Part shown: positions 28,248-35,956 of the stretch, piece after piece
Numbering within the stretch: position 1 is the first letter of the stretch
Layout: every line of letters starts with the position of its first letter
Assembly: GCF_019145195.1 (NCBI RefSeq)
Contig: NZ_JAHSTW010000004.1
Span: 186,001 to 250,000 of the forward strand
DNA: 64,000 nt
Source of the DNA: Pseudomonas siliginis
GTDB taxonomy: Bacteria; Pseudomonadota; Gammaproteobacteria; Pseudomonadales; Pseudomonadaceae
Direction: 5' to 3'
Notes under the pieces: model-generated
What the model was told of the DNA's origin: nothing
Seen by the model: only the letters and a program-made list of their open reading frames with translations
Database searches by the model: none
Position numbers and translations under genes: made by a program

Positions 28248-28513
28248 CGCCGGAAGTCGCGGTCGATATCTTTCGTGAAGCCCTGTGGCTGACCACCATG
28301 ATGGTCGCCATCCTGGTGGTGCCGAGCCTCCTGGTCGGCCTGCTGGTGTCGATGTTCCAGGCCGCCACGCAGATCAACGAACAGACCCTGAGCTTCCTGC
28401 CGCGTCTGCTGGTGATGCTGGTGACCCTGATCATCGGCGGTCCGTGGATCGTGCAGACGTTCATGGAATACATCATCCAGCTGTACAAAAACATTCCGAT
28501 GGTCATCGGCTAA
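28244..28513 (+). CDS. fliQ: FliQ, flagellar export gate protein
   Basis: 89-aa protein with two transmembrane helices ([20 protein letters not shown] and [20 protein letters not shown]), joined by the conserved [11 protein letters not shown] loop. It belongs to the FliP5-FliQ4-FliR1 gate complex. Confidence 0.97.
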   Translation: MTPEVAVDIFREALWLTTMMVAILVVPSLLVGLLVSMFQAATQINEQTLSFLPRLLVMLVTLIIGGPWIVQTFMEYIIQLYKNIPMVIG

Positions 28514-28516
28514 GCC

Positions 28517-29302
28517 ATGCAGTCGCTGCTTCAGCTGACCGACACCCAGATCAGCACCTGGGTGGCGTCGTTCATGTTGCCGCTGTTTCGCGTGGCGTCG
28601 ATGCTGATGGTCATGCCGGTGTTCGGCACCACCCTGATCCCGCGCCGCGTGCGCCTGTATTTCGCCGTGGCGATCACCGTGGTCATCACCCCGGCGCTGC
28701 CGCCGATGCCCGCCGTCAGCCCACTCGATATCAGCGGCCTGCTGCTGATCGGCGAGCAGATTCTGGTCGGCGCCGTGCTCGGCTTTTCCCTGCAACTGTT
28801 CTTTCAGGCGTTTGCCGTGGCCGGGCAGATCGTCGCGGTGCAGATGGGCATGGGCTTCGCCTCGATGATCGACCCTACCAACGGCGTTTCGGTGGCGGTG
28901 ATCGGGCAGTTCTTCACCATGCTGGTGACGTTGCTGTTCCTGTCGATGAACGGCCATCTGGTGGTGTTCGAAGTCCTCACTGAAAGTTTCACCACGCTGC
29001 CGGTCGGCGGCGGTCTGATGGTTGCGCATTACTGGGAACTGGCCGGCAAACTCGGCTGGGTCCTCGGCGCCGCATTGCTGCTGGTGTTGCCGGCCGTCAC
29101 CGCACTGTTGGTGGTCAACATCGCCTTCGGCGTGATGACCCGCGCCGCGCCGCAACTGAACATCTTCTCGATCGGTTTTCCGCTGACCCTGGTGCTCGGC
29201 CTGTTCATCGTCTGGGTGGGCCTGGCGGACATTCTCAACCAGTATCAACCGCTGGCCAGCGAGGCCTTGCAGTTGCTACGTGAACTGGCACGGGCGCGCT
29301 GA
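28517..29302 (+). CDS. fliR: FliR, flagellar export gate protein
   Basis: 261-aa gate subunit with about six hydrophobic segments. Family markers are FRVASMLMVMPVFGTTLIPR and GFSLQLFFQAFAVAGQIVAV, followed by QMGMGFASMIDPTNG. It lies between fliQ and flhB with 3-bp gaps. Confidence 0.96.
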   Translation: MQSLLQLTDTQISTWVASFMLPLFRVASMLMVMPVFGTTLIPRRVRLYFAVAITVVITPALPPMPAVSPLDISGLLLIGEQILVGAVLGFSLQLFFQAFAVAGQIVAVQMGMGFASMIDPTNGVSVAVIGQFFTMLVTLLFLSMNGHLVVFEVLTESFTTLPVGGGLMVAHYWELAGKLGWVLGAALLLVLPAVTALLVVNIAFGVMTRAAPQLNIFSIGFPLTLVLGLFIVWVGLADILNQYQPLASEALQLLRELARAR

Positions 29303-29305
29303 GTC

Positions 29306-30445
29306 ATGGCAGAGAGCGAAAGCGGTCAGGACAAAACGGAAGACCCCACGGAGAAGCGCAAAAAGGACTCCCGTGAGAAGGGTGAGATCGCCCGTTCCAA
29401 AGAGCTCAACACCCTCGCCGTGATGATGGCCGGCGCCTCTGCGCTGCTGATTTTCGGCGGCATGCTTGCGCAAGAAATGATGGACGTGATGCGCCTGAAC
29501 TTCACCCTGTCCCGCGAAGTGGTCATGGATCAGGGCGCCATGGGCCGTTTTCTGTTGGAGTCAGGGTTGATCGCCTTGCTGGCGATTCAGCCGGTGATGA
29601 TAACCCTGTTGCTCGCCGCCATCATCGGGCCAATCTCCCTGGGTGGCTGGCTGTTCGCGGCAAGTTCGCTGGCACCCAAATTCAGCCGGATGAACCCGGC
29701 CGCCGGCCTCAAACGGATGTTCTCGTTCAAGGCTGTGGTCGAACTGCTCAAAGCCCTGGCGAAGTTTTTGATTACTTTGGGTGTGGCACTGTTGGTGCTG
29801 TCCGCCGACGTCGATGATCTTCTGCGCATCGCCCACGAACCACTGGACATGGCGATCATCCACAGCGTGTTGCTGGTGGGCTGGAGCACGCTGTGGCTGG
29901 CCTGCGGCCTGATCATCATCGCCGCCGTCGACGTGCCGGTGCAGATCTGGGAGAGCATGAAGAAGCTCAAGATGACCAAGCAGGAAGTGCGCGACGAGCA
30001 CAAGGACCAGGAAGGCCGCCCGGAGGTCAAACAACGCATCCGCCAGACCCAGCGCGAAATGTCCCAGCGGCGCATGATGGCAGCGATTCCCGAAGCCGAC
30101 GTGGTCATCACCAACCCGACCCACTACGCGGTCGCGCTCAAATACGACTCGGAGAAGGGCGGCGCGCCGGTGCTGCTGGCCAAGGGCAGCGACTTCATCG
30201 CCCTGAAAATCCGCGAGATTGCCGTGGCCAACAACGTCATGCTGCTCGAGTCGCCTGCGCTGGCGCGCTCGATCTATTACTCAACTGAGCTTGAGCAGGA
30301 AATTCCTGGCGGGCTGTATCTGGCAGTGGCGCAGGTATTGGCCTACGTCTACCAGATCCGCCAACACCAGGCGGGCAAGGGCAAGCGGCCGGACCCGCTC
30401 AAGGATGATCTGCCGATTCCGCCGGACTTGCGTCGGGATTCCTGA
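29306..30445 (+). CDS. flhB: FlhB, export specificity switch protein
   Basis: 379-aa protein with four N-terminal membrane helices after the basic opening SGQDKTEDPTEKRKKDSREK. The C-terminal cytoplasmic domain carries the autocleavage site NPTH in VVITNPTHYAVALKYDSEKG. The extreme C-terminus is LPIPPDLRRDS. It is the last gene of the fliL operon and ends in a terminator. A degenerate copy of its 3' end lies 2 kb downstream at 32474. Confidence 0.97.
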   Translation: MAESESGQDKTEDPTEKRKKDSREKGEIARSKELNTLAVMMAGASALLIFGGMLAQEMMDVMRLNFTLSREVVMDQGAMGRFLLESGLIALLAIQPVMITLLLAAIIGPISLGGWLFAASSLAPKFSRMNPAAGLKRMFSFKAVVELLKALAKFLITLGVALLVLSADVDDLLRIAHEPLDMAIIHSVLLVGWSTLWLACGLIIIAAVDVPVQIWESMKKLKMTKQEVRDEHKDQEGRPEVKQRIRQTQREMSQRRMMAAIPEADVVITNPTHYAVALKYDSEKGGAPVLLAKGSDFIALKIREIAVANNVMLLESPALARSIYYSTELEQEIPGGLYLAVAQVLAYVYQIRQHQAGKGKRPDPLKDDLPIPPDLRRDS

Positions 30446-30461
30446 CCGAACTGTACGAAAC

Positions 30462-30501
30462 AAAAAAAGCCGTCCCGATTGTATGGGGCGGCGGATTTTT
30501 T
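30462..30501. terminator. Bidirectional terminator between flhB and the convergent Ig-like gene
   Basis: A-run, GCCGTCCC, an 8-nt loop, GGGGCGGC, then a T-run. On the plus strand it ends the fliL-flhB operon; on the minus strand it ends the convergent gene 30525-32318. Confidence 0.83.
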
Positions 30502-30524
30502 GCCTGAAGATGCATTGTCTCTGT

Positions 30525-32318
30525 TTATATCCGCCGTACATGGATGTAGTCGATGTGGAAGTCATTTCCACCGTTTGCTCCGCCGTATCCTCCACGATCT
30601 TCATGATTGGATATATAAATCGTGTATGGCCCGCTTACCGGTACTCTGAAAGAAGCGGTTTGCTCGTAATAGGCGCCATTGCGGGGAACAACAAACAGTC
30701 CCAAAATCGCCAGGCCGCTGGAGGTACTGACGCTGATCCTCGGTGGTTGGTTATCGGGCTGGGGGCTGACATTGGCTATTCGATAGCTAAAGCTGTAAGT
30801 TCTTGCTGCATCGAATTGAAACGTCTGGCTCAGTAAAACCCCTGAGTTGCCCGCGACGTCATAAGTGTAGTTTTCATAATAACCGTTGAGAATTCGGGCT
30901 GTTCTTGAGGCTGATCCAAGCGCCCAGTTTCCGGCATTGCCATTGAAATCGGTAATCGAATCTCTCCAGGTATCAACAGCTACAGTCACAGTCCATGTGG
31001 CTGATTCAGTTTCCTGTCCATATAAAGCCCTGACTTTGAAGACATGTGCACCCAGGCCCAGCCCTGATACAAGCCCCTGCCAGACGCCGGTCGTCTCATC
31101 GGCGGTGGGTTGGCCTTTGGGCGTAATACCATCCAGTATTTCAACTTTTTGGCCAGCTGCTGCTGCACCGCTCAACGTTACGGAAGTCTCGAAAGTGGAC
31201 CCATTGTTGGCAATTGCAGTCCCGCTTGGAAAGCCTCTAGCGGAGGTGAGTGTGGGCGCAGGGGCTGTTACCGCTGTCAGATTGCGGACGTTTGAATAAA
31301 TCGGTGTAGGGTGGTACAGCGATTTAGCATACAAGCGGTGACCGCCGACTGTGATGGTGATGGTGTGCTGCCAAGCTCCATCGATTGAACTCGCGGTTAC
31401 TTTGCCTTTCGACACTGCGCTCGGACCGCTACCATCGAAAATCTCGACTTCCCTGCCTTTGCTGGCGGTGCCGTTGAGGGTTAAATTGGTGCTGATAGTG
31501 CTAGCACCTTCAGGCACTTCGTTATTGTTGGAGTCTAATACGTTGGTGAGGGTCGGGGCCGGCAGATTTTCCTCTTTAAGACGAATGTTCAGCGTCTCAT
31601 TCGGCGATTCGCCAAAGTTCCCCAATTGGTCCGTCACCTCGAAATTGGCATTGATCATGCCGTCAATAAAATTTTCAAAGTCATCGGTATATAGCGTTAC
31701 GCTCACTGGCGCCGAGGGATCTGTGACCTCCATCATGAATGTTGCATTGCCTAGCTGTAATTGCACTTGATCGAAGGGTTCTTTAGTGGTGTAGCTCATT
31801 TCGAACGTTACGCCCCTCTTGGCCAGCTCAGCGGTAACACCATAAGCGATTACCTCCGATGGAATAATCAGCTTGAAGTTGGCGTGGGGGTGCAGATGGT
31901 AGAGCACGTGCAAGATATCCGATGACTCCTCATTGCCGCTTAACCGTTTAACTACGTAATGCAGTTTGTTAATGCCGTTTATGAACTTGGCTTTCGGAGC
32001 GTACAGCGCGACTCGCTTATTTTCCTCGCCGGGCTCGATAACGGCGCTGCATACGGGGGTTTTCCCAGCATTAATAAATAATTCGACTGATTCATATTCA
32101 GCTAGCGTCGCCACGCCTCGGTTTAGCAATAAAGTCCACGGATCGACCACGCACCGCACATTTTCCGGTGTCCCGGAGAATAGACGTCTCGGAATGCCGC
32201 CATGAGCAAGGCCTGAGGGTTTCACCGGGGTCACCCAGCCAGGTATGAATACCGGGACCAGTTTTAAAACTTCAATCAACTCGTCGGATTGGATGTCGAT
32301 AGTTGATTCATTGTCCAT
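30525..32318 (-). CDS. Ig-like multidomain protein A, function unknown
   Basis: 597 aa, no signal peptide and no membrane segment. Residues 20-145 form a module shared with the protein at 33479-35680 (GWVTPVKPSGLAHGGIP; VELFINAGKTP; NGINKLHYVVKRLSGNEESS). Residues 146-250 look like an Ig-like domain. Two related repeats follow at 252-350 and 353-447, each opening PAPTLT and containing LNGTASKGREVEIFDG or LSGAAAAGQKVEILDG. Residues 450-597 form a C-terminal beta-rich, possibly lectin-like domain ending HIDYIHVRRI. The ATG has AGGAGCG upstream. Base composition is more AT-rich than the flagellar genes, which suggests transfer. A lux-box-type promoter lies upstream (32364-32410). Confidence 0.8.
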   Translation of the reverse strand: MDNESTIDIQSDELIEVLKLVPVFIPGWVTPVKPSGLAHGGIPRRLFSGTPENVRCVVDPWTLLLNRGVATLAEYESVELFINAGKTPVCSAVIEPGEENKRVALYAPKAKFINGINKLHYVVKRLSGNEESSDILHVLYHLHPHANFKLIIPSEVIAYGVTAELAKRGVTFEMSYTTKEPFDQVQLQLGNATFMMEVTDPSAPVSVTLYTDDFENFIDGMINANFEVTDQLGNFGESPNETLNIRLKEENLPAPTLTNVLDSNNNEVPEGASTISTNLTLNGTASKGREVEIFDGSGPSAVSKGKVTASSIDGAWQHTITITVGGHRLYAKSLYHPTPIYSNVRNLTAVTAPAPTLTSARGFPSGTAIANNGSTFETSVTLSGAAAAGQKVEILDGITPKGQPTADETTGVWQGLVSGLGLGAHVFKVRALYGQETESATWTVTVAVDTWRDSITDFNGNAGNWALGSASRTARILNGYYENYTYDVAGNSGVLLSQTFQFDAARTYSFSYRIANVSPQPDNQPPRISVSTSSGLAILGLFVVPRNGAYYEQTASFRVPVSGPYTIYISNHEDRGGYGGANGGNDFHIDYIHVRRI

Positions 32319-32363
32319 GACGCGCTCCTGGCCCTTGAGAGGCAGGCAAATGGGTGAAGCGCT

Positions 32364-32410
32364 ATCACATACTCGTCAGTGAATTTTGGCCACTGTCATA
32401 TCTGACAGGT
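32364..32410 (-). promoter_or_regulatory. Lux-box-like operator and -10 of Ig-like gene A
   Basis: The 20-mer CACTGTCATATCTGACAGGT (32391-32410) has the CT-N12-AG lux-box frame and matches the perfect palindrome at 35741 in 17 of 20 positions. Exactly 21 nt downstream on the minus strand is TGTGAT (32364-32369), 4 of 6 with TATAAT, in class II LuxR geometry. The ATG of gene A is 46 bp further on. Confidence 0.65.
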
Positions 32411-32473
32411 AAATGCATGTTTCAGACAAACGGTTGGAGCTTCGTCGCCGGATGAGACACGAAGCGTCTCGGA

Positions 32474-32579
32474 CTGCTGGCGCAAGGGCAGCGAATTCAT
32501 CGCCTTGAAAGTCCGCGAAATCGCTTTGGCCAAGAATGTCATGCTGCTTGAGATGCCGGATTTGCCTCGGGATTCTTGA
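32474..32579 (+). pseudogene. Degenerate 3'-end fragment of flhB
   Basis: Translates in frame as KGSEFIALKVREIALAKNVM, then LLEMPDLPRDS and a stop. It matches FlhB residues about 293-315 (KGSDFIALKIREIAVANNVM) joined to the FlhB C-terminus (PPDLRRDS), with about 55 codons missing between. It has no start or upstream coding part. It lies between two lux-box elements and downstream of the Ig-like gene A, so the order is flhB, gene A, flhB 3' fragment. Confidence 0.85.
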
Positions 32580-32614
32580 TGCTGCTGCGCAGCCATTGGT
32601 CTGAGACCTCCCTT

Positions 32615-32661
32615 TACTGTCAACTCTGACAGGTGTGCTCGTCGTGATTTTGCAGTTTGAT
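32615..32661 (+). promoter_or_regulatory. Lux-box-like operator and -10 of the small cold-shock-like gene
   Basis: TACTGTCAACTCTGACAGGT (32615-32634) keeps CT-N12-AG and 16 of 20 positions of the perfect copy. TTTGAT at 32656-32661 follows after exactly 21 nt, the same spacing as at the other two copies. The gene start is 57 bp further on. Confidence 0.6.
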
Positions 32662-32718
32662 GCAAGGTGCTGCCGCGCACTGGCGCGGTCAGTCGAGCGA
32701 GTGCAAGGGAGCGTGACC

Positions 32719-32955
32719 ATGAAAGGTATTTTCAGCAGCTACGATGAAAAAACCGGAAGGGGCACCATTAAACCAAAGCAATCGGGACGATCCCTTTCCT
32801 TTGCCGAAGCCACGGGTTTTTTTCTGACGGCCAAAGAGTACCGGTTCAGCATTCCAGTGCCTGATGCCCTGCATGCGAAGGTCAAAGTGGGCGGCGAAGT
32901 CGAGTTCGAATTGCCCAGGACCAAGAATGGAAAAGTGAAAATCCTTCGGTATTGA
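32719..32955 (+). CDS. Small cold-shock-like (OB-fold) protein, function unknown
   Basis: 78 aa. MKGIFSSYDEKTGRGTIKPK resembles the first strands of cold-shock proteins, and KVKVGGEVEFELPRTKNGKV resembles their closing strand. The aromatic RNP1 and RNP2 motifs of true Csp proteins are not conserved, so RNA binding is uncertain. The ATG at 32719 follows AAGGGAGC; longer in-frame starts run back through the promoter. It has a lux-box-like promoter and its own terminator, so it forms a single-gene unit. Confidence 0.72.
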   Translation: MKGIFSSYDEKTGRGTIKPKQSGRSLSFAEATGFFLTAKEYRFSIPVPDALHAKVKVGGEVEFELPRTKNGKVKILRY

Positions 32956-32981
32956 GCAACCGATCGCAAAGCCCCGAAACG

Positions 32982-33019
32982 AAAAAAAGCCGCCCTTATT
33001 CAACGATGCGGCGTTTTTT
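32982..33019 (+). terminator. Terminator of the small cold-shock-like gene
   Basis: A-run, GCCGC, a 14-nt loop, GCGGCG, then a T-run; 27 bp after the gene stop. Confidence 0.65.
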
Positions 33020-33025
33020 CTGATC

Positions 33026-33130
33026 GTTCCCACGCTCTGCGTGGGAATGCAGCCCGGGACGCTCCGCGTCCCTTCCGAAGCTGAACGCGGAGCGTCCGTT
33101 GAGGCGTTCCCACGCAGAGCGTGGGAACGA
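33026..33130. repeat. Large interspersed inverted repeat
   Basis: GTTCCCACGCTCTGCGTGGG at the left end is mirrored at the right end as CCCACGCAGAGCGTGGGAAC, with an inner GGGACGCTCCGCGTCCC palindrome and its partner GCGGAGCGTCC. This is a known style of intergenic repeat in fluorescent pseudomonads and differs from the REP family elsewhere in the window. No gene is inside. Confidence 0.8.
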
Positions 33131-33145
33131 GCATCAGGGGAGGCG

Positions 33146-33367
33146 CTACTGCGGCAAATCCAGATTATCCAGCACCCGATTCACCGCCAATTCGCCGAGC
33201 ATGATCAGTTGCGCAATCCCCATCAGCGTCCGGCGCTGCGACGGTTTCACCAGCCCGGCGAATTCCTGGGCGATGGTTTTGGCCGAGGCGAGAGTTTCGC
33301 AGGCGTTGGCCAGCAGGTCTTCGTTTTTGGTGTCGGCGGTGACGGCGTACATGGCGCGGGGGCTCAA
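33146..33367 (-). pseudogene. 3'-end fragment of a DUF6124-type gene
   Basis: The frame encodes about 70 residues nearly identical to the C-terminal part of the intact protein at 35957-36316 (YAVTADTKNEDLLANACETL, then ASAKTIAQEFAGL). DNA identity runs from 33152 to 33364 against 35964-36176, 213 bp in each. The N-terminal 49 or so residues, the ribosome-binding site and the ATG are missing; homology stops abruptly before an AT-rich stretch. It is a non-functional copy left on the far side of the Ig-like gene B. Confidence 0.82.
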
Positions 33368-33478
33368 TCCTTGATTAAATAAATTTGGTTAAATAAAGCC
33401 GTCCCCTTTGTGTTTGTTTTTTTTTGCGAACTCCGGAGCTTGGATTAAACTTTTTTATTGATTCAGGTGCGGGGCGGC

Positions 33479-35680
33479 TTATCGTACACATCTAAAATTG
33501 TCGATGGCGATCGCGTCATTATTTGTGATTATTTCCACTCGAGCAACATCAGTGCCTCTAAATTCGATAAGTTGCGCGGGATCTTTTACTGTGGGAGTCA
33601 GAAGTTGATATCCTAGGAAAGATCCTTTTGAATCATAATAGTTTGCCCTGTTTGTTACGTTTCCCCAGGCTTGATAAAAGCTGATGTATGTGAATGCATG
33701 TTTAAAGTTAAAGTGTATTTGGCAGGTTCCCAGTGATGTAAAAACTACTTGCCTCTCAATGTTTTGTAATGGGGGGTCACCGCTGCCACTTGCCGGCGAT
33801 ATTGATATGGGGTGCGACGAAGATATATTAGTGATAGTGACATACTGCGTTTCGAGTGACTCCCCGGTGTACAGTGATCGAGACGGCTCATTATCAAAGT
33901 TTATGATTATCTCGTTTGGAATTATAATGAGAGTGAGGATTAACGTCGGAAGCATTATGGTCGGAATGCCGTTGCTTGAGGCAAATTCTACCCATGCTTT
34001 AATTTGAATCTCTTCGTTGTCCTTAAGTTTATTGAGCTCGCTTCTTGATAGGCTCTCTATAAAACCGTGTTCGATATTTTCCGCAGTGATTTGATGGTTG
34101 GTCAGAAGCTCGATTGTATGGGGGGTGCCAGAGTTGTCGACTCCAATGCACTGTAGATTAATAATCTGATCCGTCGAAATGCCAGTCCAGTGATCTAATG
34201 TCACTTCCGCATCGCCCGTGAAGCTGTTTAAGTTTAACGTTTTATTATCCTGTGCCTGGGTCACGTTCGGCGTTGGCAAGCGGGGATCTGCATCAGCGAT
34301 AATCCTGACATCAAAGCCGGCTATTGCTGATGCCCCGGCCGGTTGTCCAGCGCGAATCAAATCCCACCGAAACTCAATCGCCTTGCCATGCCAAGCCGCC
34401 AGAAACGCAGCGCTCAATGAAATCTCTGCAATCCCACCAACAAAATCCACCACCGGAAACGGCGGCGCGCCGGCCGGCGCGTTCACCTGGACGAATTGAG
34501 CTTTATCGTCTTTCTCTGCTGCGAAGCCTGTTATCTGAAGCTTCACTCCATCCGGATTAGCCAAAACGTCAATCGGCACAGTGGGCGGGGTCAAGGTTGG
34601 GGGTGGCAGGACAAATTGCAGGCCAATGACGGTATACACCTGATAAGGAAACCGCGTGGCGCTAGCGAAGTCATTGCTCTTGTCCTCCGATACCCAGAAT
34701 TCCAGTTTCAACAGCGATCCTTCTTTCAATTCTTTCAGAAAAGCTATGAGCAGCGGTTTATCCCAGAACCCCTGACTGACCCAGGTCGCATTCACCTTGT
34801 GGGTGTCACCATTCCAGAATTGCAGGACGTGCGCCGAGCCGTCGGGTTTCTGGCCGGTGAGCTTCAGCCACACCTGCTGACCGACCTGGATTCCCGTCCA
34901 GTTGCGTGCTCGCAGCGTGGCGTCCTGGCCCCTCAGTGCGGCCACGTCGAGCATGCCGTCCACGGCCTCAGCGATTATCGGCGAGTTGTACACCTTCTGA
35001 TTGGCGGTGATAGTGATCGGGGTCGTCGCCGACTCATTGTTGTTGGTCAATTGATCGCGCACCCTGGCGAAGACCGAATGGGTGCCGTCGCCAATCAACT
35101 GCAATTCGGCAGCCGTCAGGGTATGGTTGATCGGGCTTGTGGGGTTGGGAAATGTGATGCTCCAGGTGCCTATGGTGAGCGTGACCGTGTCGTGAGGCCG
35201 TGAGTAACCGACGGTGATCGTGATGACTGCCGTCTGCCCCGGTGCGACGCTGGGTGGATGGCTGACGGTGACGGTAGGCGCCGGGTTGTTGTAGAGCAGC
35301 TTAAGTGTGGGTGAGTCAGCGTCGTTACCGCTGGCTCGGGTCACTCTGTAGCGGACATCGTTGACACCGTTTGTGAACCAGCTCGCCGGCACGTGCAAAA
35401 GAATGCGTTCCTGCTCCTCACCGGGATAGATGGTTTTGCTGATGCCGGTGTTGACTCCGTTGACAAAAATAGTCACGACGTCATAAGCCGCCATGACCCA
35501 ATTCCGCAAGCCGGTTATGGGGTCGATGACAAGTTCTACCCCAGATGGAGTGAATGCCGAGAGAGGAAGGCCACCATCGGCAGTACCTGGAGGCAGCACC
35601 GGTGTTATCCATTGCGGGGGGTACACGGGATACAAGGCCAGGGCAGCGTTGGCTTCGGTTGAATGGACTTGAACGCTCAT
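33479..35680 (-). CDS. Ig-like multidomain protein B, function unknown
   Basis: 733 aa from the ATG at 35680, which has GGAGA upstream; longer in-frame starts read through the operator and are rejected. No signal peptide. Residues 16-130 share a module with protein A (QWITPVLPPGTADGG; TIFVNGVNTG; NGVNDVRYRVTRASGND). An Ig-like domain spans about 133-227 (PAPTVTVSHPPSVAPG). Two related units at about 232-350 and 470-585 share W-T-G-I, H-x-x-x-L and an LK-x-x-E segment. The C-terminus (590-733) is beta-rich and ends IDNFRCVR. The part after about residue 475 is clearly AT-richer than the first part, suggesting a mosaic gene with an acquired C-terminus. Confidence 0.8.
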   Translation of the reverse strand: MSVQVHSTEANAALALYPVYPPQWITPVLPPGTADGGLPLSAFTPSGVELVIDPITGLRNWVMAAYDVVTIFVNGVNTGISKTIYPGEEQERILLHVPASWFTNGVNDVRYRVTRASGNDADSPTLKLLYNNPAPTVTVSHPPSVAPGQTAVITITVGYSRPHDTVTLTIGTWSITFPNPTSPINHTLTAAELQLIGDGTHSVFARVRDQLTNNNESATTPITITANQKVYNSPIIAEAVDGMLDVAALRGQDATLRARNWTGIQVGQQVWLKLTGQKPDGSAHVLQFWNGDTHKVNATWVSQGFWDKPLLIAFLKELKEGSLLKLEFWVSEDKSNDFASATRFPYQVYTVIGLQFVLPPPTLTPPTVPIDVLANPDGVKLQITGFAAEKDDKAQFVQVNAPAGAPPFPVVDFVGGIAEISLSAAFLAAWHGKAIEFRWDLIRAGQPAGASAIAGFDVRIIADADPRLPTPNVTQAQDNKTLNLNSFTGDAEVTLDHWTGISTDQIINLQCIGVDNSGTPHTIELLTNHQITAENIEHGFIESLSRSELNKLKDNEEIQIKAWVEFASSNGIPTIMLPTLILTLIIIPNEIIINFDNEPSRSLYTGESLETQYVTITNISSSHPISISPASGSGDPPLQNIERQVVFTSLGTCQIHFNFKHAFTYISFYQAWGNVTNRANYYDSKGSFLGYQLLTPTVKDPAQLIEFRGTDVARVEIITNNDAIAIDNFRCVR

Positions 35681-35713
35681 TCTGTTCTCCAGGAACAATG
35701 GCAGGCAAGGTTC

Positions 35714-35760
35714 ATCACAACGCAGAACGAGGCGCCCGTCACCTGTCAGATCTGACAGGT
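35714..35760 (-). promoter_or_regulatory. Perfect lux-box-like palindrome and -10 of Ig-like gene B
   Basis: ACCTGTCAGATCTGACAGGT (35741-35760) is a perfect 20-bp palindrome, extended by one further pair, with CT-N12-AG. On the minus strand TGTGAT (35714-35719) follows after exactly 21 nt. The ATG is 33 bp beyond. This is the geometry of a class II promoter bound by a LuxR-type activator. Confidence 0.7.
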
Positions 35761-35891
35761 GGGGACGGTTTTCCGACCAATGGTATCGCTGAAGGAGTGG
35801 GCGCTCCTGCGCCGCCGAGAGGCCTAGCTCGCGCAAGCTGCACTCGACAGGATCTTCAGCCGCTGCAAGATTTGCATCCAAGAAGATCAAA

Positions 35892-35921
35892 ATGTGGGAG
35901 CGCGCTTGCTCGCCAAAAGGC
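35892..35921. repeat. Single degenerate REP copy
   Basis: AATGTGGGAGCGCGCTTGCT resembles one arm of the local REP family with two changes. No partner arm is nearby. It lies between Ig-like gene B and the DUF6124 gene. Confidence 0.6.
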
Positions 35922-35956
35922 CGGCTCTCTCACTCGAATCACTCAGCCGAACCGCA

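Noticed and set aside
33146..33367. DUF6124-like fragment as a functional small gene
   Set aside because: It starts only at a TTG without a ribosome-binding site and lacks the N-terminal 49 residues of the intact copy.
35740..35761. The perfect palindrome read as a terminator
   Set aside because: There is no T-run on either side, no loop, and it sits upstream of a gene with a -10-like hexamer at the same spacing as two other copies.
35681..35890. 70-residue N-terminal extension of Ig-like gene B
   Set aside because: It would translate through the lux-box-like palindrome and -10 region, has no homology to protein A, and the ATG at 35680 has a well-placed GGAGA.
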